Below, one piece after another: positions 14,140 to 21,765 of a stretch of 37,910 nucleotides of DNA; within the stretch, counting starts at the first letter, position 1, and each line of letters starts with the position of its first letter. The DNA is from a virus. The stretch spans positions 1 through 37,910 of IMG/VR virus record IMGVR_UViG_3300050821_002720. The stretch is one strand, 5' to 3'. The notes beneath the pieces were generated by a model. It was given only the letters and a program-made list of their open reading frames with translations. It was not told where the DNA came from and did not search any database. The position numbers and the translations under genes were made by a program.

Positions 14140-14206
14140 ATTTTCTCCAAATAAAAAAGCCCCCAACAAGAGTTGAGGGCTAGGTGCCTATGGCTGTATT
14201 ATAGCA
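14140..14206 (-). promoter_or_regulatory. Late leader 2: extended -10, TAGGCA, terminator-like hairpin
   Basis: Minus strand: TGCTATAAT (-10 at 14198-14203), 7 nt, TAGGCA (14185-14190), CCT, then AGCCCTCAAC/GTTGGGGGCT (14158-14181, 10 bp, TCTT loop), a T6 tract, ATTT, GGAGAA, ATG. The hairpin and T-tract are nearly identical to those of leader 3 (a single base differs over about 32 nt). Confidence 0.8.
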
Positions 14207-14208
14207 TG

Positions 14209-14859
14209 TTAGGTGGCAGTCTCCTGAAGTAAGAAATATGTTATAGGTATGGGGGCCATTGTATCGACGGTTGATCCTTGCACAGAAGCTTCAATATAAA
14301 TATTTGCTGCATCTACTCCAAATAATATTGCCGCACTATAATTTGTTCCAGGTGTGGTGCTGGGAAACCAGTAACTTTGTAATGTTGTCGCTCCTACATA
14401 TATTGGAAGCGGTATATAGCTTGAGGTAATAAAAGAGGAGTCGCTAAATTTTAATAAAGCGGCTGACGCATAAATATTTACTATAGGTGTAAAAGATTGA
14501 CCATGCGGAATTGTTATAAGAGCAAAGCCTGGGTGACCAGTCCCTATGGCAAAACTTGGGATAATTGCAGTGCCTTTACTAATAATCTTAAATATATCCT
14601 GATTACTATTAAATATAAGGTGATTATCAGTAGCCGCATTTGGGTCATTGGCTTCTTGTCCTGGCTGGCTAACCCATACTCCATAGGTACTATCAGGTAG
14701 CAAGCCCTCAATAAACCTAGAGTTATTTTTATCATAATAGATAGTGCTGGTATAGTCACTCTGGTAAACCAGATCATTGGGGTTAGCCTGGTTGACATCC
14801 ACACCTGGCTTGCTAACCTTAACCCCGAAGAAGCCCTGACCTTGACTTGATGGATTCAT
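14209..14859 (-). CDS. Virion-associated protein, beta-rich (216 aa)
   Basis: Beta-strand-rich sequence with many Ser, Thr, Asn and Tyr (LVYQSDYTSTIYYDKNNSRF, YGVWVSQPGQ) typical of fibre, spike or decoration domains. No catalytic motif. Last gene of the 19.8-14.2 kb tail operon; overlaps the upstream gene by 4 nt. Could be a receptor-binding or tail accessory protein. Confidence 0.6.
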   Translation of the reverse strand: MNPSSQGQGFFGVKVSKPGVDVNQANPNDLVYQSDYTSTIYYDKNNSRFIEGLLPDSTYGVWVSQPGQEANDPNAATDNHLIFNSNQDIFKIISKGTAIIPSFAIGTGHPGFALITIPHGQSFTPIVNIYASAALLKFSDSSFITSSYIPLPIYVGATTLQSYWFPSTTPGTNYSAAILFGVDAANIYIEASVQGSTVDTMAPIPITYFLLQETAT

Positions 14860-15239
14860 AACGCCGCCTGCGTATTAGCAGTATTGAGAATGCTACTAGC
14901 ACCACCGGGCTGAAAGCCGCTAAGTACCCTACTCGTCCCAGCCGCGTCAGTATTGGTATAAGCTCCTTGGACAACCTGTTCACCAACATTATTACCACTT
15001 TTAATATTCACTGGAGCCAGTGAAGGATTACTGGCTTGCTGTTGATAGAACAAGGCAGCTAAAGATAGATATGGCACAGTTGGAAAGCCTCGGCCAACTT
15101 CACCAGGACTGGGTGGCTGAATAGCAAAAGCACCATTACCAAAGGTGGTGTTATACATCGTGAACATCATGCTCATATTAGGCATGTTTTGATAAGTCTC
15201 AGCGCTGTCTGTATTGGGGTCTTCTGTACTAGGATACAT
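14856..15239 (-). CDS. Hypothetical virion protein (127 aa)
   Basis: Met/Asn/Pro-rich N-terminus (NMPNMSMMFTMYNTTFGNG), then a Gly/Ser-rich body with no charged clusters. Composition matches structural proteins of this operon. It starts 2 nt after the stop of the large tail protein. No family recognised. Confidence 0.55.
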   Translation of the reverse strand: MYPSTEDPNTDSAETYQNMPNMSMMFTMYNTTFGNGAFAIQPPSPGEVGRGFPTVPYLSLAALFYQQQASNPSLAPVNIKSGNNVGEQVVQGAYTNTDAAGTSRVLSGFQPGGASSILNTANTQAAL

Positions 15240-15241
15240 AA

Positions 15242-17332
15242 TTAACCATCATCCCTTAATTCCACTTCCTCGGTCAGCGGATCAACTTCCATAGTTAGAC
15301 CAGTAATGGTCGGAGGCGTTGTTAGTCCTGGCGGACATGTGCCTTGGAAGCCCCACTGGATTTCGTGAAAACGGGAATTATTTGTTTCATAGATTAGGCT
15401 AGTAGCTCCAGCGGGTGCTGTCGGCCCGGACACAAATGCACCTCGATCTAAAGAGATTAACGGTTGGAGAGTACAGCCTGTTGGTAAGGCTACGAAACTA
15501 AGTTTGAATCTATAGGCATTCTTGGTCTTATATCGGACACCGCCATCATAAATTAGAGAGGTAAGATTAAAAATGCTAGCAGCTGTTGAAGAATTGTCTA
15601 CAAGGTCTAGGCCATAACGTGTGATGCCACCACTATCTATATAGCTCCATGAGCTGTACATACTATCTACGAAATTTACACAACAGCCTATCTGTAATTG
15701 ATTCGCACTAGAGTAATTAAGTAGGCCGTGGCTTTGAGTATATGATAGTCCATAAGAGTCTGGGAAAGTCAACTCGACCGTTCCCCAACTCCAGATACCA
15801 TAGCCCAGACTGGTATTAGTTGTAGATGTAGGATAGCCCATCATTAATAGGTTATAGCGGCTAGTAAACATATTAGGATTAACAATAGTTGAGTCTACAA
15901 CGCCTAAATAATCAGTGTTCTGATAGGCCAATTTCCTGACTTTGATAACTGTTTGGCCACCACTCCAAGCAAATAATGATCCGGCACACGCAAAGTAAGT
16001 AACATTATTAAAGGTATATAAGCCATAGGGCGCTCCCATTGGTACGTCAATGCGAAAGTCTGGCTGGTTTGTAGTTCCGCTCCAGAAGTATAGTGTCCCG
16101 GCTTGGTAGTTTCGGTTGGCATTACTAGAGCGTCGTTCGCAGGCAATGACTAGGTACTGGTTGTTGGTAGAAATACCACAGACTTCCTCCCCTACTTTAA
16201 ATGTCAGAGTATGTCTACTCCACTGGCCATTACTAGGATTGGCGTCATTGCCAAAATTGTATGTCGAAAGGTATGGGCCATTGCCAATGCATAGGGTCTG
16301 GGTTCCAGTACCAGTGAACATGGTTGTCGGATGCCAACCATTGCGGGTCTTGACTAGTCGGTAAGCAAAGAGCAGAAAATTTACACTAGATAGATCATTG
16401 GTATTGATAGTCTGCACCGTTGCAGTATCGTTAGTTACCGAGCTAGTCAAGTGGAAATGATATGTGGGAGAGTTGCCTGTCTGGGAAGCATTAACTAGGG
16501 CCGTAATGCCACCAGAAGTTGCAAATTTAAATTCGTTAAACTGGTTGGCAATTAGATTGGCATTAGTAATAGTCACAGCTTCTAAGACATTATTGAGACT
16601 ATCGTGGAGGGTTAGTGTCCAGTTCCCTGTTCCAATAGTTTTAATAAAGATTTGGATCGAATAGAAAGGTTCAATGTCTGGAGCAAAATAGCATTTGTTT
16701 ACTAGATCGTTCTCTATGATAGTGGTCGGAAGTATATAAGTGCTAGTTCCAGTAGAGGTGACTTGTTGGACATTTGCTTCTGTAATGCCAGTTATAAAGG
16801 ATTGGGCATTGTTACGGGGAAAGCCATCAAAAAGCCCGTCAGTATTATTAAACAAAAAGATAGTGCCAGCACCTTGAGAAGCGCTCTGGGCAAACTGATC
16901 TAACCGAAGTCGTGGGCCACCAGAATTAGTCATAGTGCATTGGCCATACATACTGACAGTTTGCTGACCAGGGATATATAGCTGATCGGTAGTCTGGTTA
17001 TAATAGAGTGCTGCAGAGCCATTACTTGTTAGCTGGCCAATGCTACTGACAGCATTGGAGGTATTAATCCTATATAATCCGCCATTATTGCCTACCCCAT
17101 AGCGGACTCCATTCAAATCCTGATCCATAGCCGTAATTAGGTCAGTTAGGTTGGTAGCCATTTGTCGGCTGGCTGGCAGCACGGATATTTGGCTGGGATC
17201 AGTTCTAAAGTCTAAATTAGTTGAAGTATAGAATGAATTGGCAACAGCTAATTTGCGTGACACACTATTTCCGCCTTGGAAATAGTTTTGATTAACAGAC
17301 ATCTTCTGGCTATTGCGTGGGCCTTTGGGCAT
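15242..17332 (-). CDS. Tail hub / DNA-stabilisation-type protein (696 aa)
   Basis: AAGGAG 5 nt before the ATG. Beta-rich throughout with repeated strand-turn units and Gly/Asn turns (LYRINTSNAVSSIGQLTSNG, TGTGTQTLCIGNGPYLSTYN), as in propeller-like podovirus tail proteins (packaged-DNA stabilisation/tail nozzle). Size and position next to the adaptor gene support a tail-tube or nozzle component. No enzyme motif seen. The family assignment rests on order, size and composition. Confidence 0.6.
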   Translation of the reverse strand: MPKGPRNSQKMSVNQNYFQGGNSVSRKLAVANSFYTSTNLDFRTDPSQISVLPASRQMATNLTDLITAMDQDLNGVRYGVGNNGGLYRINTSNAVSSIGQLTSNGSAALYYNQTTDQLYIPGQQTVSMYGQCTMTNSGGPRLRLDQFAQSASQGAGTIFLFNNTDGLFDGFPRNNAQSFITGITEANVQQVTSTGTSTYILPTTIIENDLVNKCYFAPDIEPFYSIQIFIKTIGTGNWTLTLHDSLNNVLEAVTITNANLIANQFNEFKFATSGGITALVNASQTGNSPTYHFHLTSSVTNDTATVQTINTNDLSSVNFLLFAYRLVKTRNGWHPTTMFTGTGTQTLCIGNGPYLSTYNFGNDANPSNGQWSRHTLTFKVGEEVCGISTNNQYLVIACERRSSNANRNYQAGTLYFWSGTTNQPDFRIDVPMGAPYGLYTFNNVTYFACAGSLFAWSGGQTVIKVRKLAYQNTDYLGVVDSTIVNPNMFTSRYNLLMMGYPTSTTNTSLGYGIWSWGTVELTFPDSYGLSYTQSHGLLNYSSANQLQIGCCVNFVDSMYSSWSYIDSGGITRYGLDLVDNSSTAASIFNLTSLIYDGGVRYKTKNAYRFKLSFVALPTGCTLQPLISLDRGAFVSGPTAPAGATSLIYETNNSRFHEIQWGFQGTCPPGLTTPPTITGLTMEVDPLTEEVELRDDG

Positions 17333-17341
17333 TCTTACTCC

Positions 17342-18235
17342 TTAAGTAATCGGATTCGGTGGCAAAGTAAAGATGCTATAACGATAGTCCTCAATACTTT
17401 GCTGTACCTGTCCAGTAGTTTTAGCTGCATAAGTTTCTTTGTATTGGGTCAATAAATCCTCGAATAATGCTTTATACATAGTGGCAGTATCATTATCTTT
17501 TCGTTTAAGGAAGAAGTTATAACAAGCAAAATAAACCAAACCTAACTGATAATCTTCTGGAATATCTGGCACTGATCCGATGGTGCATGGCACATTAGCA
17601 TTAGTTGGCCCTTGATAGTAATTCTCTAGTGTCAAAGTGCTGGTATTAGGTACGGCTATGATTGGGTACCAATTACCATCAGAGCCATCTGTCACACTAA
17701 GTGACATGCCAACCATATTGGTATTAAAGGCGCTACTGCTTGTGACAGTTTGGGAATTATTAGTTACTCCGACTGAAGTAAGGAGAGTATCAGCCTGCGA
17801 CATATCGGGTAGCCGAGCTTCATAACTAACTATCAGCCCGGCCGAAACATTAGTTGATGGAATTGGCCATAAGCCAATCTCATTCCGGCCACGAATAAAG
17901 TAATACATCGGAAGATTAATAGTCATGGCCGGGATAATATTAATGCGATTCCACATAGCTTCGGAATCTACCTGATTAACTGGAAAGTTTAAGCCACTAG
18001 AATTAACGCGCACTTCAGTTCCGCGCACAATATCGGCAGCAAATGTGTAGTATTGCTGGTTAGCTACTAAGGCGGCGGACACTTCTTTGCGTGTCCAATA
18101 ACGCCGAGAAGCATTCTTAAATAGGCGCAAACCCTGATTAATATCCATCTGAAAGTTTGTAGTATCTGTAGTATTGCCCGTTATAACGCCCGTAATATCC
18201 TGAACACGACTAGTAAGCATAGAGAAAGTCAGCAT
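17342..18235 (-). CDS. Head-tail adaptor-like protein (297 aa)
   Basis: N-terminal helical region, SRVQDITG ... MDINQGLRLFKNASRRYW, then SAALVANQQYYTFAADI, and PEDYQLGLVYFACYNFFLKRKDN near the C-terminus. This pattern (helix bundle, beta insertion, helical end with a long tail) matches podovirus adaptor proteins such as P22 gp4/T7 gp11-type, which attach to the portal ring after packaging. ATG overlaps the upstream stop by 1 nt. The C-terminal 40 residues could be the tail that docks on the portal. Confidence 0.65.
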   Translation of the reverse strand: MLTFSMLTSRVQDITGVITGNTTDTTNFQMDINQGLRLFKNASRRYWTRKEVSAALVANQQYYTFAADIVRGTEVRVNSSGLNFPVNQVDSEAMWNRINIIPAMTINLPMYYFIRGRNEIGLWPIPSTNVSAGLIVSYEARLPDMSQADTLLTSVGVTNNSQTVTSSSAFNTNMVGMSLSVTDGSDGNWYPIIAVPNTSTLTLENYYQGPTNANVPCTIGSVPDIPEDYQLGLVYFACYNFFLKRKDNDTATMYKALFEDLLTQYKETYAAKTTGQVQQSIEDYRYSIFTLPPNPIT

Positions 18236-19233
18236 TAGGTTGCACTCATTAAGAAGCCTTGAAAATATGTGTAATTGGAGCCTGGCGTACCACTTCCGCC
18301 TGTTCCTTGATAATATACTTGGATATAATCACCAGCAGATAGCTGCAATAATCCTGATACTCCATTACCTGCAACAAAAGAACCATTTATCTGGGTGCCG
18401 CGCAGAACTTCTGAACCATTCTTGTATAAAGTCGCAAAACTATAGCCTGATGTAATATTTGATTGTACAGATGCAGAAAAGAGATAAAAGCCATTAACAG
18501 GAGCAGTAAATTTGGCTGTTGACGTTGAATAGTTGGAACCAGTATCAAAAGCCGTGGGTGCCGGTGAATTAGTATCAAATGTAATTAAACCTGGGCTGCC
18601 ATTGGCGGCGGTAAAGGCAGCATTTCTATAAACGCTAAATTTATAGTTATTAAAGAATTTTGTATATGACACGCCAGTAGCTAAGGCTGTAGGGAGGATT
18701 GAACTGGCAGTGCTGATCTGTCCAGTAGTAATTCCTATCCCATAAATAGTTCCTGTGTTAGAAACCGTATAACCAATGATGGCATCAGCGCTAATCGTGG
18801 CATTCGTTATGGTCGGGGCGTTTATTGTTGGACTGGTAAACGTCTTGTTAGTCAATGTCTGGGTGGCAGTTAGAGTTACCAAAGTATCAGACAAATCAGG
18901 CAGAGTATATGTACGGGTATTGCCTGTCGTAATACTAGATGCGGAAAACTTGGCTATCTTGGTGGCATCGGCCGCGCTCTGGATACTAAGGCTGGAATCC
19001 TTAATGTTAGCTACCGTACTATTAGCTAGCGTCTTATTACTAAAACTCTGGCTGGAGGAAATATCGGCCGGAGTACCGGATACTCCTAAGAAAGTGCTGC
19101 GGTTAATGGCCTGGGTTGCTGTAGCACTAGCTGTATAGATGGGGAGTAAATCTAATGTCCCGTCAATCGTGCTGGCTGCTGGTAGTGCAGTTGCACCTGT
19201 GGCTGTGCCGCCAATAATTACATTCCCAGCCAT
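18235..19233 (-). CDS. Tail fibre protein with C1q/TNF-like C-terminal domain (332 aa)
   Basis: Residues 1-180 are Ser/Thr/Ala-rich strand repeats typical of trimeric fibres (SFSNKTLANSTVANI, TLTATQTLTNKTFTSPTI). From about residue 195 a C1q/TNF-like jelly roll appears: ITFDTNSPAPTAFDTG, KFTAPVNGFYLFSASVQS, ATLYKNGSEVLRG, LLQLSAGDYIQVYYQG and a final YTYFQGFLMS strand. C1q-like heads at fibre tips bind ligands, so this is a candidate receptor-binding protein. Immediate upstream partner is the 59-aa gene. Confidence 0.75.
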   Translation of the reverse strand: MAGNVIIGGTATGATALPAASTIDGTLDLLPIYTASATATQAINRSTFLGVSGTPADISSSQSFSNKTLANSTVANIKDSSLSIQSAADATKIAKFSASSITTGNTRTYTLPDLSDTLVTLTATQTLTNKTFTSPTINAPTITNATISADAIIGYTVSNTGTIYGIGITTGQISTASSILPTALATGVSYTKFFNNYKFSVYRNAAFTAANGSPGLITFDTNSPAPTAFDTGSNYSTSTAKFTAPVNGFYLFSASVQSNITSGYSFATLYKNGSEVLRGTQINGSFVAGNGVSGLLQLSAGDYIQVYYQGTGGSGTPGSNYTYFQGFLMSAT

Positions 19234-19412
19234 TACGATCCCGTCAGAGTCCAGGCAGTAGCATATTTGCCAGCAACCTGAATTAAGTTAGTTGAGATAT
19301 TATTCCCTAAGTTATCAATTAGTAAATTGCCTTTATTATCCTGAAAGTCTAGTAGGCCAATATAGGTTATATAGCCAGGTATCCATTGGGTCGGATTTCT
19401 AACTGCCGTCAT
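19233..19412 (-). CDS. Small virion-operon protein (59 aa)
   Basis: ATG at 19412 follows GGAGG at 6-7 nt, and its TAA overlaps the fibre ATG by one base (TAATG). The sequence is strand-rich (WIPGYITYIGLLDFQDNKGN, AGKYATAWTLTGS). No family recognised. Tight packing and a strong ribosome binding site support it. Possibly a fibre-associated chaperone or minor structural protein. Confidence 0.65.
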   Translation of the reverse strand: MTAVRNPTQWIPGYITYIGLLDFQDNKGNLLIDNLGNNISTNLIQVAGKYATAWTLTGS

Positions 19413-19421
19413 AAAAGCCTC

Positions 19422-19796
19422 CTAAATTATCTGAAATTGAAAAGATACCGCAGTGCTACTGCCGGTCTTAAGGTAGACATATTGCTGATTGGCACACTGG
19501 AAAGTAAAAGGTGTTGCCGCTGGCAAAGAAAAATATGCCGATTGGGTAGAGTCTTCAGATACTTGGACAGCATTTGTGACGCTAACAATTGTGACAGCTA
19601 CCGCATTCTGAGGAACAGTTAGCGTGGCTGCGGTATTAACCGTCACTGGGGATGTTACGGGAGTGGCCGTAGCATCTATCGACTGCATTGTATTAGCAGT
19701 CGTGCCGGTCAGGGCGACTCGATTTCCATCTGTTCGTAGACCACCAAAATCATTAGGTGAAGTCTTTAATTTTGAGGGGCTAGCAGTGTAAGCCAT
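19422..19796 (-). CDS. Beta-rich virion protein (124 aa)
   Basis: ATG at 19796 with AAAGGAAAC upstream; a TTG reading from 19829 lies inside the hairpin and is rejected. Thr/Val/Ala-rich alternating strands (TVNTAATLTVPQNAVAVTIV) end in VYLKTGSSTAVSFQFQII, a small beta-sandwich-like domain often seen in phage decoration or fibre-attachment proteins. First gene of the tail operon behind leader 3. Confidence 0.6.
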   Translation of the reverse strand: MAYTASPSKLKTSPNDFGGLRTDGNRVALTGTTANTMQSIDATATPVTSPVTVNTAATLTVPQNAVAVTIVSVTNAVQVSEDSTQSAYFSLPAATPFTFQCANQQYVYLKTGSSTAVSFQFQII

Positions 19797-19866
19797 CAGT
19801 TTCCTTTCAAATAAAAAAGCCCCCAACAAAAGTTGAGGGCTTGGTTTGCCTACACGGATTATATCA
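19797..19866 (-). promoter_or_regulatory. Late leader 3: extended -10, TAGGCA, terminator-like hairpin
   Basis: Minus strand: TGATATAAT (-10 at 19858-19863), CCGTG, TAGGCA (19847-19852), 5 nt, AGCCCTCAAC/GTTGGGGGCT (19818-19841, 10 bp, TTTT loop), a T6 tract, then the ribosome binding site of the first tail gene. It lies back to back with leader 4 on the other strand, with the two -10 boxes only about 20 nt apart. Confidence 0.8.
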
Positions 19867-19879
19867 TTATTTACCTATA

Positions 19880-19942
19880 TGGTATACTACATATATAGGC
19901 AAGCAGCCCTCTCAGTCGAGAGGGATTTTTAATTATAAGGAG
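19880..19942 (+). promoter_or_regulatory. Late leader 4: extended -10, TAGGCA, terminator-like hairpin
   Basis: TGGTATACT (-10 TATACT at 19883-19888), 7 nt, TAGGCA (19896-19901), AGC, hairpin CCCTCTC/GAGAGGG with AGTC loop (19907-19924), ATTTTTAATT, AAGGAG (19937-19942). Same order of elements as leaders 1-3, on the opposite strand. Confidence 0.8.
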
Positions 19943-19948
19943 AATAAT

Positions 19949-20134
19949 ATGGAAGATGCTCTTACACAAATCGAGAATGCACAATCTGCATTGGACACCG
20001 CCTTGACCGATCTTAATAGCCAAGTCGTAACTGAAGACCCAACTTGGGCTGCTATCCAATCTGCCCTAGTTAATGCTGGCTGGACACCGCCAGTTAGCCC
20101 GGCTACTGATTCGGCAGCAGCAACCGCCGCCTAA
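19949..20134 (+). CDS. Small acidic protein (61 aa)
   Basis: ATG 19949 follows AAGGAG by 6 nt; a longer reading upstream would run through the leader hairpin and is rejected. Acidic helical N-terminus (MEDALTQIENAQSALDTALT), a WAAIQSALVNAGWTPP segment and an Ala-rich end. No family recognised. The only gene between leader 4 and the next promoter, so it may form a one-gene late transcript. Confidence 0.65.
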   Translation: MEDALTQIENAQSALDTALTDLNSQVVTEDPTWAAIQSALVNAGWTPPVSPATDSAAATAA

Positions 20135-20155
20135 TCTATTAACCAGCTACTTTGC

Positions 20156-20184
20156 TTGATGTCAATAATATTGGTGTGTTATAT
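20156..20184 (+). promoter_or_regulatory. Early promoter, leaderless
   Basis: TTGATG (20156-20161), 17 nt, TTATAT (20179-20184). The ATG at 20193 is 8 nt past the -10, where transcription should start. A GTG at 20187 is excluded for that reason. Shares the 14-mer CTTGATGTCAATAA with the groES promoter. Confidence 0.65.
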
Positions 20185-20192
20185 CTGTGCTT

Positions 20193-20381
20193 ATGAATAG
20201 AGAATCTTTAGAGGAACGCAAGGCCAAGATCGAACAACAATTTAATGACTACGACACTGAGATGAAACGCCTCCAAGGTGAGCATCGTGTATTGGTGGAT
20301 ATGATAACCGCTCTTGAGGAGCAAGAAACCGTTAAAGTAAAGCACAAACCGTCTGCCAAACAGCGGTTAAGAAAGGGTTAA
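20193..20381 (+). CDS. Small coiled-coil protein (62 aa)
   Basis: Charged helix with heptads over residues 5-45 (EERKAKIEQQFNDYDTEMKR, LVDMITALEEQE) and a basic tail (KHKPSAKQRLRKG). Leaderless start inferred from the promoter. First gene of a three-gene operon whose third product is also a coiled coil. No family assigned; a nucleic-acid-binding tail is possible. Confidence 0.65.
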   Translation: MNRESLEERKAKIEQQFNDYDTEMKRLQGEHRVLVDMITALEEQETVKVKHKPSAKQRLRKG

Positions 20382-20384
20382 GCC

Positions 20385-20939
20385 ATGCCCAAAATTTCCC
20401 CCAGTAAAGTACCTGGAGCCGGATCAGATGTTCAACAAAAGCAGACCATGCGGCAACGTCTCATGGAACGCTTTGCTGGCCACGAATGGGTAAGGGTTAT
20501 CAATATTGATGATGAGCCATATATTTGGCTGTACTTGCCTTCTCATGCTGAAGATTTTGAATTTACGCCCGACCCTATGAAGATTACCCGCCGGGGCGAA
20601 GTAGAAGCCTATCAGCTTGATCCCGGCGAAAGTGAGGTTATTCTAGGGGAGAATGCCTACATTATGATCGAAGGCTTATACAAACGATTGGCTGGCAAAG
20701 CAGTTATTAATCGTTCTCCTAATGTCGCACCCGGTTATGCCCGCAGTTTTAATTGGGATGATGGTGTACAACAGGAAGAATTTATTGAACGCATCTATTT
20801 AGGTAAGGAAGATCCTAGCTTCAGACGTGCGCTTCCTAAAGCATCGCCTATTCGTACTCAAGTAGATACAGATTTGGAGCTAAAAGCACATGAAAACTCT
20901 CAACCAACTCGAATGCGACAAGAGAAGCAAAGAGCTTGA
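20385..20939 (+). CDS. Hypothetical protein (184 aa)
   Basis: Starts 3 nt after the previous stop. The centre has an alpha/beta pattern with HEWVRVINIDDEPYIWLYLP, GEVEAYQLDPGESEVILGEN and AYIMIEGLYKRLAGK; the C-terminus is polar. Small phage proteins with this layout often accompany structural or packaging genes, but I do not recognise a family. Overlaps the coiled-coil gene by 50 nt in another frame. Confidence 0.6.
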   Translation: MPKISPSKVPGAGSDVQQKQTMRQRLMERFAGHEWVRVINIDDEPYIWLYLPSHAEDFEFTPDPMKITRRGEVEAYQLDPGESEVILGENAYIMIEGLYKRLAGKAVINRSPNVAPGYARSFNWDDGVQQEEFIERIYLGKEDPSFRRALPKASPIRTQVDTDLELKAHENSQPTRMRQEKQRA

Positions 20940-21699
20940 CGCTAGAGAAGAATATTTAGTAGAGCGGGAGAAACTTCTCGAAGAAGCCCCTCTTAGTATT
21001 AAGGTTCTTAAAGGTACTATCGAGGCCAAGCAACACCAACTAGATATTCTAAATAAGAAAATTAAAACAGCGGATAGCAGTTACGAAGTTCGTATTTTGG
21101 AATATAGAGTTGAATTATCACGGACTGAACAGCAAACAGAAATTGAAGGCCACAAACTGCATAAATTGGAAGATATGCAGACTGATATAATTAACAAAAA
21201 TAATTCCCTTAAAGCCAAGCAGCGTGATCTTCAGAAGGGAATTAAAGATGACCGCGCATATAAACTCGAACAAGATAAGTTAATAGAAGATTCTATTACT
21301 GAAGGCAATACTACCCTTAAGGCTTTACAGTATGAAATTGATGGTCTGGAAGAAATCAAGAAAACTATTAACTATGAGATAGCAATCTTGGGTACTACCC
21401 ATAATGAGATTCAAGCAGCTGTTCGGGCAGATGAACAGCAATTAGAAGATCTGCATAGACAACATGACCTAACGGAGAAAGATTTGCAAAAATCATTAAA
21501 ATTGATACAAGAAGACATTAAGGCAGCTAATTCCAAACATAGACTAATAATTGCAGATACGAAAGAAAAGTTATCTATTCTTAAACGCAAAGAAGAAGAA
21601 ATCATGGCCTTGCGTGGTGCGATGAAGCGGGAGCGTATTGAATTGGATACTGATAAGCGCCGCTGGGAGAATAGTAAAACACAACTCTATACTTTATAA
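20890..21699 (+). CDS. Long coiled-coil protein (269 aa)
   Basis: Almost the whole length is charged heptad-rich helix (KRSKELDAREEYLVEREKLL, RADEQQLEDLHRQHDLTEKD, LSILKRKEEEIMALRGAMK). No membrane segment, Cys cluster or ATPase motif. GGAG lies about 10 nt before the ATG. Could be a structural, scaffold or cytoskeletal-like protein. Its last codons contain the -10 of leader 5. Confidence 0.7.
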   Translation: MKTLNQLECDKRSKELDAREEYLVEREKLLEEAPLSIKVLKGTIEAKQHQLDILNKKIKTADSSYEVRILEYRVELSRTEQQTEIEGHKLHKLEDMQTDIINKNNSLKAKQRDLQKGIKDDRAYKLEQDKLIEDSITEGNTTLKALQYEIDGLEEIKKTINYEIAILGTTHNEIQAAVRADEQQLEDLHRQHDLTEKDLQKSLKLIQEDIKAANSKHRLIIADTKEKLSILKRKEEEIMALRGAMKRERIELDTDKRRWENSKTQLYTL

Positions 21700-21765
21700 T
21701 ATAGGTGGTTGCAAACCCGGCACTTAGCCCTTCTTTGGAAGGGCTTTTTATTTTAAGGAGTTATA
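21688..21765 (+). promoter_or_regulatory. Late leader 5 (variant): -10, GGCA-N3-AGCCC, hairpin
   Basis: TATACT (21688-21693) or TATAAT (21695-21700) as -10, TAGGTG 8 nt after the first, then CCGGCA-CTT-AGCCCTTC/GAAGGGCT (hairpin 21726-21745, TTTG loop), TTTTTATTTT, AAGGAG (21755-21760) and a TTG start. The GGCA-N3-AGCCC spacing is kept although TAGGCA itself is degenerate. Confidence 0.65.

Noticed and set aside
14140-14169. N-terminal extension MLGAFLF of the 13303-14139 gene (and the same at 19797-19829)
   Set aside because: It is the translation of the terminator hairpin and T-tract; both genes have a good Shine-Dalgarno directly before the later ATG.
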